A DNA stretch of 22,638 bases from an uncultured Bacilli bacterium (GCA_944358495.1 CALVRF010000010.1:1-22638), one strand, 5' to 3'; counted from the first letter of the stretch, positions 14,849 to 22,243 are shown. Numbers and translations are program-made. The notes: a model not told the origin generated them from the letters alone.

Positions 14849-14956
14849 AATATATAATAAAAAAATCAATATTTTATAGGTGGATGCATATTTTTTTATT
14901 TACTAATTGTTGATGCTAGTTAGTAACACAGTACTAAAAAAGTATAATGTTTGTTT

Positions 14957-15253
14957 ATGACTAAATTAAGTAAAATAAGGGATAAAAATATAAAAGTGTA
15001 CAGTAAATATACTGGTAAAATTACCGGTTATTTTACAGAAAAATTACCATTGACAAAGATACTTTACTATGTTAAGATTGCTATAGATAGAGTTTTTCTC
15101 AGAAGAGAGAGATTCTTTTTTAATTTTAGGAGGTGAAAAAATAGGAGTAGTACACAAGTGACAGGAGTTCATTTACACTTTGAAGTAAGAAGTTATGATA
15201 AAGATAAGAAAAAATTTGTTGCTATTGATCCTAGTTATATATTTGAAAACTAA
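14957..15253 (+). pseudogene. Remnant ending in an M23-type peptidase C-terminus
   Basis: The last part (from about 15140 to the TAA at 15251-15253) reads TQVTGVHLHFEVRSYDKD and ends DPSYIFEN. This is the HxH active-site block and end of an M23 zinc endopeptidase/LytM domain. In the same frame, a 60-codon stretch from ATG 14957 runs into a TGA at 15134-15136 just before it. That upstream part shows no M23 motif, and the catalytic front half is missing. This is a dead cell-wall hydrolase or phage-lysin fragment. Confidence 0.55.
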
Positions 15254-15282
15254 TTAAAATTACCAAAAATTTCCAAAAATAA

Positions 15283-15310
15283 TTGACTTTTTATTACTAA
15301 AATGTATAAT
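15283..15310 (+). promoter_or_regulatory. Promoter of the eight-gene nucleotide operon
   Basis: TTGACT (15283-15288) and a perfect TATAAT (15305-15310) have a 16-base spacer. The predicted start is near 15317, leaving a leader of about 160 bases. Confidence 0.8.
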
Positions 15311-15358
15311 AATTACTAATTAAATGAATTTTGTTTTATTTAATTTAAATATGGATAC

Positions 15359-15449
15359 TATAGTGTCAACATTAGACAAAGACACCGAACAAGTATATTT
15401 TATACAGGCAGAACACTATATTATTATTAAATATTGCCTGTTTTTTTTT
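15359..15449 (+). promoter_or_regulatory. Leader attenuator: intrinsic terminator with competing helix
   Basis: ACAGGCA (15404-15410) pairs with TGCCTGT (15435-15441), followed by nine T's: an intrinsic terminator between promoter and first gene. The loop of that hairpin contains ACACTATA (15413-15420), the perfect partner of TATAGTGT (15359-15366). This 8-bp helix crosses the terminator stem, so the two should exclude each other. GTGTC (15363-15367) can instead pair with GACAC (15381-15385), and GTATA/TATAC (15393-15405) forms a small hairpin. The layout fits a riboswitch or protein-controlled attenuator. I recognise no known class. Confidence 0.6.
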
Positions 15450-15475
15450 GTATAGAAAAGGAGAAATTTAATGGA

Positions 15476-15973
15476 ATGTTTTTATTGGAAGAATTGCGAA
15501 AAATTAGGAAACAGAAAAAAATTCAAAAATTAGTTATATTTGTTGATATGGATGGGGTTATTGCTGATTATAGATTTGGTGAAGGAAAAAATATAGAAAA
15601 TAATATAAAAGGTGTTTATATTAATAAGCGACCAATATATACTACAATTAACAATTTGAAAAAGATAAATGAAGAATCTTGGATTGAAATGTACATCTTA
15701 AGTTCATGCTTTTATAAAGAACAAGCAGAAGAAAAAACAAAGTGGCTGAGAAAGTATGCACCGTTCTTTAATGAGAAAAATATGTTTTTTACTATGAATA
15801 ATAATTTTGGCGATAGGAAACAAGCCAAAATAGATGTAATAAAAAGATTTTTAGAATCAAATGATTGTGACTTTGTCGCTTTAATTGATGATACACATGA
15901 AATATTATTCAAAGGTATACAGCAATTAGGTGAAAAATTTATCCCTTTTCATGCTATTACATTAATAGATTAG
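15476..15973 (+). CDS. NT5C-type 5'-(deoxy)nucleotidase, HAD superfamily
   Basis: The product is a HAD-fold phosphatase resembling the cytosolic 5'(3')-deoxyribonucleotidases, which strip phosphate from nucleoside monophosphates. Motif I is FVDMDGVIADY, with the two catalytic Asp at 24 and 26; motif II is YILSS (start of SSCFYKEQAEEKTKWLRKYA), and LIDDTHEILF is the metal-binding motif IV. It is 165 residues from ATG 15476. That ATG is 13 bases from the ribosome site AAAAGGAG; a better-spaced ATG at 15471 is out of frame and gives only a 20-codon peptide. It is the first gene of the operon and likely acts on a (modified) nucleotide handled by the downstream kinases. Confidence 0.75.
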   Translation: MFLLEELRKIRKQKKIQKLVIFVDMDGVIADYRFGEGKNIENNIKGVYINKRPIYTTINNLKKINEESWIEMYILSSCFYKEQAEEKTKWLRKYAPFFNEKNMFFTMNNNFGDRKQAKIDVIKRFLESNDCDFVALIDDTHEILFKGIQQLGEKFIPFHAITLID

Positions 15974-15987
15974 TTAGGAGTGTTTTT

Positions 15988-17496
15988 ATGGATTATGATG
16001 TAATTATAGATTGTTATACTGATGAACCATCAGGATTAGGTGTTCCACCATTTTTAAGTGTGCATTCAAGATATATTGTTGGATGTTTAGAAAAACAAAA
16101 TATTAAATATTATTATTTGACTATAGATGATTTAAGATATGCAAATGGTGAACACCATTTTGCACAATCTTTTAATAAAAGAATATTAAATGTTACCAAA
16201 AACAAAGATAATGTAGAGAGTATAATTAAGAATGCAAAAAATATTTATGTTGTTATGGGATGCTTTGTAAAATATGAGTATGTATCAGCAGAGCCACCAA
16301 CTTTTAGTGAAGTAGAACAATTATTACATAAATATTGTGATAATAATTCTAAAAAGTTATTGTTTTATTCTTTGGGAGGTAGCGAATTAACAAGAAAGAG
16401 TATTAAAGAAACTGTACCACAGAATTTATTTGACGAAATTATTTTCGGAAACACCTATAATTACTTTTTAGGTGAAACTGGTCATAAGTTTAAACCTAAT
16501 TATGATAAATTAAGAGAAATAGCGGTACTATCAGCAAGAATATTAAATCAACTTGAAAGACCTCTTGTATTTGAAATAGAAACTGCTACTGGTTGTAATA
16601 GAAATCCTGGATGTACATTTTGTATAGAAGGAATGAGGGGATTACCATTACAATTTAGAAATAAAGAAGATATAACCCAAGAAATTAAAAGTTTATATGA
16701 TATGGGAGCACGATATTTTAGATTAGGAAGGCAACCAAATTTCTATGCATATCAAAATTGCAATGTCAATGAAATTGAACAATTATTTCAAATGATTTGG
16801 GATGCTTGTCCAAATATCAAAACATTACACATAGACAATGTTAGTCCGCATAATGTAAATACAATAGAGGGAGAAAAAATAACCGAAATAGTTGCTAAGT
16901 ATACTACGGCTGGAAATATAACCCCATTTGGCATAGAATCTTTTGATCCTGTTGTTCGTGAAAAATGTAATTTAAATGGTACAATTGAGGATATTCATAA
17001 ATCTATTGAAATAATCAATAAATATGGTAAGAAACGAGGTGATAATGGTATCCCAAAACTTTTGCCTGGAATTAATATTATTTATGGCTTGGATGGGCAA
17101 AGCAATGAAACATTATCACACAATTTAAAAAATTTTGAAAAGATTTTATCTTCAGGTAATTGGGTAAGGAGAGTTTTTGCTAGAAAATTGACTTCACCAT
17201 ATGGTGAACAGTTTGATCGTTACACATCAGAAGAATTAGAAGAATTTTCTAATTGGTCAAATGAAATAGAAGAGAAATTTACAATACCAATGTTAAAAAA
17301 AGTTTTTCCGATAGATTTGGTTATTACAGAATTAAGAATGGAAATGTATAAAGATGGAAATTCAATTTTAAGACAAATGGCTACTTGCCCAGTAAGAGTT
17401 GTTATAAAAAACAAAAAACTCAAATTAGATGAATTCTATAAAATAAGGGTTATAGGTTATGAGGGTAATCGAACTTTAATTGGCGAGGTAATATGA
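15988..17496 (+). CDS. Radical SAM enzyme of the archaeal-type COG1031 family
   Basis: The 502-residue protein follows COG1031 along its length: DCYTDEPSGLGVPPFLSVHS at the start, TIDDLRY, the Fe-S motif CNRNPGCTFC (Cys203, 209, 212; CX5CX2C rather than CX3CX2C), ARYFRLGRQPNFYAY, LHIDNVSPHNVNT, FGIESFDPVV and LLPGINIIYGLDGQSNET. The last 40 residues look like a small TRAM-like barrel (LDEFYKIRVIGYEGNRTLIG). As I recall the archaeal members, a helix-hairpin-helix follows there; here it is absent. Such enzymes cleave S-adenosylmethionine to start radical chemistry, with unknown substrate in this family. Its AGGAG site lies seven bases before the ATG, and it overlaps the next gene by four bases. 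A bacterial copy suggests horizontal transfer. Confidence 0.8.
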   Translation: MDYDVIIDCYTDEPSGLGVPPFLSVHSRYIVGCLEKQNIKYYYLTIDDLRYANGEHHFAQSFNKRILNVTKNKDNVESIIKNAKNIYVVMGCFVKYEYVSAEPPTFSEVEQLLHKYCDNNSKKLLFYSLGGSELTRKSIKETVPQNLFDEIIFGNTYNYFLGETGHKFKPNYDKLREIAVLSARILNQLERPLVFEIETATGCNRNPGCTFCIEGMRGLPLQFRNKEDITQEIKSLYDMGARYFRLGRQPNFYAYQNCNVNEIEQLFQMIWDACPNIKTLHIDNVSPHNVNTIEGEKITEIVAKYTTAGNITPFGIESFDPVVREKCNLNGTIEDIHKSIEIINKYGKKRGDNGIPKLLPGINIIYGLDGQSNETLSHNLKNFEKILSSGNWVRRVFARKLTSPYGEQFDRYTSEELEEFSNWSNEIEEKFTIPMLKKVFPIDLVITELRMEMYKDGNSILRQMATCPVRVVIKNKKLKLDEFYKIRVIGYEGNRTLIGEVI

Positions 17497-18149
17497 GAAG
17501 AATTGGTTTATTAATTCCCAAAACTAATCTTACTGTTGAATATGAATTACAATATTTATTAAACAAACAAATTATAAAACACGAACAATATTCTTTTTAC
17601 ATTGCAAAATTAGATTATAAAACTAGTTATAAGGAAAACAAATTACAATATTTAAAGGAACTTGCTGAAGATAGTTATCAAAAAATTATAGATTTGCAAT
17701 ATTTAAACGTAAATTATATTGCATTCTTTTGTACATCTTCTGCTATTATTAGCGATAAAATTACTACTGCAAATAATCCTGCGACTTCTTTAATCGAAGA
17801 GGCTAAAGAACGAAAAATATCTAAATGTTTACTTATAACTCCATACAATGAAGAACTGGGGAAAAAAGTTAAAAGTGAATTGGAAAAAAATGATATTTCG
17901 GTTTTAAAAAATATAAACTTAAATTTATTAAATACAGAAGATTATTTTGATTTTGGAATAAACAAATTAAAAAAATTCATTATTGAAAATTACAGGAATT
18001 CTTATGAAAATATAATTATTTCCTGTACTAATATACCAACTATTCATTTTATAAATGAATTAGAAAAATTATTAAATACTCAAATAATTTCTAGTAATTC
18101 AAGTTTATTTAATAAAATTTTGAGAGAAAACCAAGCGAAAGGAATATAG
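17493..18149 (+). CDS. Maleate isomerase/Asp-Glu racemase-fold protein
   Basis: The 218-residue protein has the two-Cys active site of the Asp/Glu racemase superfamily in the arrangement of maleate isomerases and arylmalonate decarboxylases: IGLLIPKTNLTVEYEL at the start, the first Cys in AFFCTSSAII, the second in IIISCTNIPTIHF, and ISSNSSLFNKIL near the end. These enzymes use Cys thiolates for addition or proton transfer on small dicarboxylates or similar compounds. The ATG overlaps the radical SAM stop (ATGA), so the two are translated together and may act on consecutive intermediates. The substrate is not readable. Nothing suggests a role in wall D-amino acids here. Confidence 0.8.
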   Translation: MRRIGLLIPKTNLTVEYELQYLLNKQIIKHEQYSFYIAKLDYKTSYKENKLQYLKELAEDSYQKIIDLQYLNVNYIAFFCTSSAIISDKITTANNPATSLIEEAKERKISKCLLITPYNEELGKKVKSELEKNDISVLKNINLNLLNTEDYFDFGINKLKKFIIENYRNSYENIIISCTNIPTIHFINELEKLLNTQIISSNSSLFNKILRENQAKGI

Positions 18150-18162
18150 TAGTATATTGGTC

Positions 18163-18212
18163 AGTTATTTATGTAAAATCTCTCTTACGACTGATTATAT
18201 ATAATATTATAC
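18163..18212 (+). promoter_or_regulatory. Hairpin and possible internal promoter before the HhH-GPD gene
   Basis: TCAGT pairs with ACTGA, and GTAA with TTAC, in 18161-18194. A TATAAT box follows at 18200-18205, without a clear -35. Transcription from it would begin about eight bases before the ATG at 18220, giving a nearly leaderless message; that gene indeed lacks a ribosome site. Confidence 0.35.
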
Positions 18213-18219
18213 AAAAATA

Positions 18220-18990
18220 ATGACAAAAGAAGAATTGAAACAAATTTTGGACATTTGTAGCAATTGTCCGGATGTTAAGACTGATATTTTTAAAAATCAT
18301 GATAATAATATGTGGTGGCCATTAGATATAGAAGATTATAGAAAGAGACTTTTAATAGCTGGTCTTTCAACAAGAATTTCTTATAATATGATAAATAGTT
18401 ATCAAAAAGTAATAAAGGAATTAGATTCGTTCACTTATGAAGAAATTACAGAGATGTTAGAAGAACAAATTATAGACATCATAAAAGGACTAGGATTAGC
18501 AAACTCAAGATATAAATACTTATGTTCGATGATGAAGTTTATTGAAGAATACGAACAGGAGTTGTTATATATTCCTAACGAACAACTAATTAAATTGATT
18601 GCTGAAAATGTTAGTGGTGCTTCATATAAAGTCGCACAATGTTGTGTATTGTATATGCGAGGATATTATGAATCCGGAATAATGCCAGTAGATAGTGGTA
18701 TGAAAGATGTTGAGTTGCCATGTTTAGGATTTGATTTATATAAAAATGCAATAGGACATGATAAGCTTCGTCAACAATTGCAAGAATTAGTTAATGATTT
18801 GGATTTGAAAGATATTATAATTAAGAATGGTTATGAAGAATTGAATATACCAGATTATAACAATGCTACTTGGTGGGCACATTTGGTTTTGATTTACTAT
18901 AAAAGACACTATTGCAATAAACATAAACCAGAAAATTGTCCACTTAACAACAGTGGTAAAGTAAATACACTTTGTTTATGTAGACGATAA
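18220..18990 (+). CDS. HhH-GPD superfamily DNA-glycosylase-like protein
   Basis: The 256-residue protein resembles endonuclease III/MutY-type glycosylases, which flip out and excise bases. RLLIAGLSTRISYNMINSYQ is the opening helical block. The helix-hairpin-helix segment is VSGASYKVAQ, with Lys137 at the place of the EndoIII catalytic Lys, and PVDSGM holds Asp158 at the place of the catalytic Asp. The C-terminus has four Cys (232, 240, 252, 254) in YCNKHKPENCPL and LCLC, recalling the iron-sulfur loop of this family but with unusual spacing. There is no ribosome site at the ATG. In a nucleotide operon it may remove a modified base from DNA, or have become a nucleotide-level enzyme; both are inference. 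Confidence 0.7.
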   Translation: MTKEELKQILDICSNCPDVKTDIFKNHDNNMWWPLDIEDYRKRLLIAGLSTRISYNMINSYQKVIKELDSFTYEEITEMLEEQIIDIIKGLGLANSRYKYLCSMMKFIEEYEQELLYIPNEQLIKLIAENVSGASYKVAQCCVLYMRGYYESGIMPVDSGMKDVELPCLGFDLYKNAIGHDKLRQQLQELVNDLDLKDIIIKNGYEELNIPDYNNATWWAHLVLIYYKRHYCNKHKPENCPLNNSGKVNTLCLCRR

Positions 18991-19008
18991 GTTGATAGGG
19001 GGGATAAA

Positions 19009-19506
19009 ATGATTATAGTTGAGGGTATGGATGGAGTAGGAAAAACAACGTTAGTAGATTACCTAGTGACTCAAGGTATGTCCAAACATCATTTTGATTA
19101 TGATTCAAAAAATTTGGATTTAATGACAAAATATATGAAACTCTTAGAAAATGAAACTGATGATTTGGTTTTAGATCGTTCTTTTATTAGTGAAATGGTA
19201 TATGGACCTGTTCTTAGAGGTGCAAGTAAACTACAGTTAATTGATTATAAGGAATTATTACTTGCTTATCAAAGTGTAGGGTTATTTATAATATACTTAA
19301 CAGCACCTAAAAATGAACTATTAAAAAGAAGAAAAAACGATTGTTCTGACTATTCAAATCTTGCAAAATATTATGATGATCTAAACAGACAATATGATTT
19401 TATTATGTCTTATACTCAGCAGTTTGTAGACGTGCACAAGTTTGATACAAAAGAGGTAAGTGAGACTGAAGTTCAACAATCAGTCAAAAAACTTGTATTA
19501 AAATGA
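19009..19506 (+). CDS. Thymidylate-kinase-like deoxynucleotide kinase
   Basis: The product is a P-loop kinase of the thymidylate/deoxynucleoside kinase group. The Walker A motif GMDGVGKTT lies at residues 6-14, the DR motif (LVLDRSFISEMVYG) at 56-57 contacts the nucleotide, IIYLTAPKNELLKRRKND is the lid region, and YDDLNRQYDFIM follows. At 165 residues it is shorter than housekeeping Tmk (about 205-215), closer to phage-type nucleotide kinases. A G-rich ribosome site (GGGGGG) precedes it by about five bases, and its stop overlaps the next ATG (ATGA). It probably phosphorylates a nucleoside or nucleoside monophosphate made in this pathway. Confidence 0.8.
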   Translation: MIIVEGMDGVGKTTLVDYLVTQGMSKHHFDYDSKNLDLMTKYMKLLENETDDLVLDRSFISEMVYGPVLRGASKLQLIDYKELLLAYQSVGLFIIYLTAPKNELLKRRKNDCSDYSNLAKYYDDLNRQYDFIMSYTQQFVDVHKFDTKEVSETEVQQSVKKLVLK

Positions 19507-21095
19507 TAGATATTTGTTTTGTTGGGAATAGTTCTGTTGATCATATTGTAACAAAAAATGGATGCCACAAAACTTTTGGTGGTAGTGCCATATATAGCTC
19601 CTATTCGTGTCGTCATATTTCTGATGTAGAAATTGCAATTATTAGTAATGTTAATAAAAAATTAAAAGTTGAACTAAATAATAAAGATATAAATGTAATA
19701 GGTGACAATAATCCACTAGTTGAATTTGAAATAGATGAAATAAATGGTACTTGTAGTGCAAAAAAATATTATGACAATAATTTTTCTGTTTCTGAAACAG
19801 TTAATATCAATCATTTACATATTTCTTTTAGAAAAGGTGTTGATGTTGATAAAATTTTAAATAATCCTAAAATACAATATAATACTTTGTCAATAGATGT
19901 AATGATTCATAGTGTAAAAGAATATATTCCCCTTGTAAAAAAATACTTAGATAAAATAGATATGCTATTTTGTAATATGGCTGAATATTCTGTGATAGAA
20001 GACATTGTAAAAAACATTCCCATCAAAATAATCACTAATGAGGATAAACCAGTTATAGTTATGAATAAAAAAGAAAATTTAATTTATGAAGTTCATAAAG
20101 CCGAAAAAGTAATTTCAACAACTGGTGCTGGTGATACTTTTATAGGTGGTTTTTTAGGCAGTTATGTAAAAAACAAAAATTTAGATTTATCTATTTCTCA
20201 AGGGATAAGCAACAGTTTTGCTTCAATAAAAAAGATAGGACCTTTAGGTTTGAGGGATAAAGTATCACTACTAGATATAAAAAGATTAAAGCTTCCAAAT
20301 AATATTATTGTTATTGGAAATTCCTGTGCAGGTAAGACAACTTTTATTAATTTTCTTAAGAAAAACTATAATATATTTACGGATATAGATGATTTATCCC
20401 CACTGTTAGAAGTATTTATGATGGATGATGTAGCAAACATCAACGATATTGAAAAGTTTAAAAAAATTGAATCAAAAATAACATTTATGAAAGATATTTA
20501 TAATGAGTATTTATCTGATTTTAATAATATAAAACACTATAGTAGACTTGCTATGAATGGAACAGGTCATGATATTATTAGACCAATATTGTGGGATTTA
20601 ATTTTGGAAAAAGCTGTTTTAAAATTACAAAAAAATAATAATATAATCCAATTTTCAAGAGGTTTTGATTATGCATATGAAGAAGAAATTGACAAGGATG
20701 TTTACAAGAGAAGCATAGGTTTAATTTTGAATATATTACCGAATTGTAATAATACAATAATTATAAATTTGACTTCTGAATTGGATGTTCGAAAACAACG
20801 AAATTTAGATAGATATGCAAATGGTGGTCATTTTGTTTCAGAGGCAACTATGGAACAGGTTTATGGACAGGACATATTTGCTTATAAACATATTAAAAAC
20901 AATTGTGGGTATATTGAGATTAATGATATATTATATCCTGTTGTTACAGTAGTTAATGATAAATTTTTGGAACCTATTGAATTAGATGAATTTTTGTTAT
21001 ATAATTTAAATAGAGTAATAAAATATTACAATAATTTTAAGGAGGTACAAAATAATGGACATGAAACAAATACAGAAGGATATTTGGCAAAATAA
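19503..21095 (+). CDS. PfkB-family kinase fused to a P-loop nucleotide kinase
   Basis: This 530-residue protein joins two kinases. Residues 1 to about 250 are a PfkB/ribokinase-like sugar or nucleoside kinase: FVGNSSVDHIV, the substrate site TFGGSAIYSS, and the catalytic anion hole TTGAGDTFIGGF (206-217, Asp211 as base). Residues about 266-500 form a P-loop kinase with Walker A GNSCAGKTTF (272-281), TDIDDLSPLL, an acceptor-like SRGFDYAYEEE and DVRKQRNLDR. Two phosphate transfers in sequence (nucleoside to monophosphate to diphosphate) would suit such a fusion. The start overlaps the previous stop without a ribosome site. The last 41 bases overlap the MazG gene and carry that gene's strong AAGGAGG site. 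Confidence 0.8.
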   Translation: MIDICFVGNSSVDHIVTKNGCHKTFGGSAIYSSYSCRHISDVEIAIISNVNKKLKVELNNKDINVIGDNNPLVEFEIDEINGTCSAKKYYDNNFSVSETVNINHLHISFRKGVDVDKILNNPKIQYNTLSIDVMIHSVKEYIPLVKKYLDKIDMLFCNMAEYSVIEDIVKNIPIKIITNEDKPVIVMNKKENLIYEVHKAEKVISTTGAGDTFIGGFLGSYVKNKNLDLSISQGISNSFASIKKIGPLGLRDKVSLLDIKRLKLPNNIIVIGNSCAGKTTFINFLKKNYNIFTDIDDLSPLLEVFMMDDVANINDIEKFKKIESKITFMKDIYNEYLSDFNNIKHYSRLAMNGTGHDIIRPILWDLILEKAVLKLQKNNNIIQFSRGFDYAYEEEIDKDVYKRSIGLILNILPNCNNTIIINLTSELDVRKQRNLDRYANGGHFVSEATMEQVYGQDIFAYKHIKNNCGYIEINDILYPVVTVVNDKFLEPIELDEFLLYNLNRVIKYYNNFKEVQNNGHETNTEGYLAK

Positions 21096-21354
21096 AGTTA
21101 ATAAAGGTTTTAATACAACTGATGTTAACAAGGAATTTTGTTTACTATATGGAGAGGTAGCGGAAGCTCACGATGCTTATAGAAAAAAGAAAGATGATTT
21201 GGGAGAGGAACTCGCTGATGTAGCCATCTATTTAATGGGGTTGTCAGAAATGTTAGGCTTTGATTTGGAAGATGAAATTATGAACAAAGTATCAAAAAAT
21301 GCAAAAAGAGTATATAAAAATATAGATGGTGTTAATGTACGAATTAGTGACTAA
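21055..21354 (+). CDS. MazG-like nucleotide pyrophosphohydrolase
   Basis: MazG enzymes split nucleoside triphosphates into monophosphate and pyrophosphate. The 99-residue protein has the metal-binding pattern EXXE...EXXD: E34-V-A-E37 in LLYGEVAEAHDAYR and E52-L-A-D55 in GEELADVAIYLMGL, followed by the expected helix ending KVSKNAKRVYK. It is a single compact domain, as in phage and house-cleaning MazG forms. It begins inside the end of the PfkB fusion gene behind a near-perfect AAGGAGG site, so it may be made in larger amount than the enzymes before it. It may clear an unwanted or modified nucleotide. Confidence 0.85.
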   Translation: MDMKQIQKDIWQNKVNKGFNTTDVNKEFCLLYGEVAEAHDAYRKKKDDLGEELADVAIYLMGLSEMLGFDLEDEIMNKVSKNAKRVYKNIDGVNVRISD

Positions 21355-21355
21355 T

Positions 21356-21382
21356 AGGAGCATATTTTTATGCTTTTATTTA
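21356..21382 (+). terminator. Short hairpin between the MazG and HD genes
   Basis: AGCATA (21359-21364) pairs with TATGCT (21369-21374) around TTTT and is followed by TTTATTT. It could partly terminate the operon and lower expression of the last gene. Confidence 0.5.
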
Positions 21383-21402
21383 GATTTGCTAAATAATTAA
21401 AT

Positions 21403-22062
21403 ATGAAGTTTAGTATGTATGAATTTATAAGTAATGATAAAGATTTATTAGAAATTTATAACCAAATTGATAGTTTGGAATGTTCTAGGAATCTTTGGGC
21501 TCATCATGGTCTATCTCATATAAGAAATGTCGTTAACATAGTTGAAAATGTTCTTGTACAACTAGATTGTGATAAAGAATTAATGGATGTTACAATGGCA
21601 ACAGCATTTCTACATGACTTAGGATGTTTATATGGAAAAAAAGATCATGCTAAAAATGGCTATGAAATAGTAAAAAAATATTTTGCTGATAAAAATATTA
21701 ATTCAAAGTACAATAATGATATTTTAATGTCAATAAAGTATCACAGTAATTTTAGATATCTTAAAACACCGATTGTAACTATATTGAGATTTGCTGATAA
21801 GTTAGATACGACTAAAGAAAGATTAGCATATTTAGGGTATAACATAAAAGGAATAAGGCAATATCAATATATAGAAAAAATTGATGTTAAAATTAATGAT
21901 AAATTAATAATAAACTTTCTAACTGATTCTAGAATAAATAAACAAGAACTTGAAAAATTTTATTTTATAAAAAAAATTTTTCGTGCTATAGATGAATTTG
22001 CTAACTATATTGAAAAAACGTATGTTGTATTATTTAATAATAAAACATGGCATTTAAAATAG
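21403..22062 (+). CDS. HD-domain phosphohydrolase
   Basis: The product is a metal-dependent phosphohydrolase of the HD superfamily. The ligands are in order: His39 in HHGLSHIRNVV, His71-Asp72 in TAFLHDLGCLYG, His82 in KKDHAKNGYEI, His114 in IKYHSNF and Asp132 in LRFADKLDTTKERL. It is 219 residues, a single domain plus a C-terminal alpha/beta part. It follows the MazG gene after a short hairpin, and the ATG has no ribosome site. HD enzymes next to MazG and nucleotide kinases often hydrolyse nucleotides, including triphosphohydrolases such as the phage DatZ group. The substrate here is unknown. Confidence 0.8.
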   Translation: MKFSMYEFISNDKDLLEIYNQIDSLECSRNLWAHHGLSHIRNVVNIVENVLVQLDCDKELMDVTMATAFLHDLGCLYGKKDHAKNGYEIVKKYFADKNINSKYNNDILMSIKYHSNFRYLKTPIVTILRFADKLDTTKERLAYLGYNIKGIRQYQYIEKIDVKINDKLIINFLTDSRINKQELEKFYFIKKIFRAIDEFANYIEKTYVVLFNNKTWHLK

Positions 22063-22243
22063 TTTTTTACTATATGAAATTGATAATAGAAACAAATTTA
22101 TAGAGAATTAAACAATTTAAAATGATAAGGGAAATATTAATAATATGGTTGTTAAACAATAGAATTTGGGTACTTTATTTTTGATTGAATTTTTGATTTT
22201 ATACAAAATTTAATGTACATTTTATTGCCAAAAACAGCTAAAT

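Noticed and set aside
15134..15136. TGA read as Trp, which would join the 60-codon frame to the M23 fragment
   Set aside because: TGA is a normal stop elsewhere in the window and all Trp codons in real genes are TGG, so this is a true stop in a pseudogene.
15359..15449. Purine, preQ1 or SAM riboswitch identity for the operon leader
   Set aside because: I could not find the conserved core bases of those classes.
15712..15912. Minus-strand frame inside the nucleotidase gene
   Set aside because: It is a shadow of a gene with clear HAD motifs. The same applies to the minus-strand frames at 362-553, 1381-1590, 9432-9629 and 17220-17423, and to the plus-strand one at 5252-5440.
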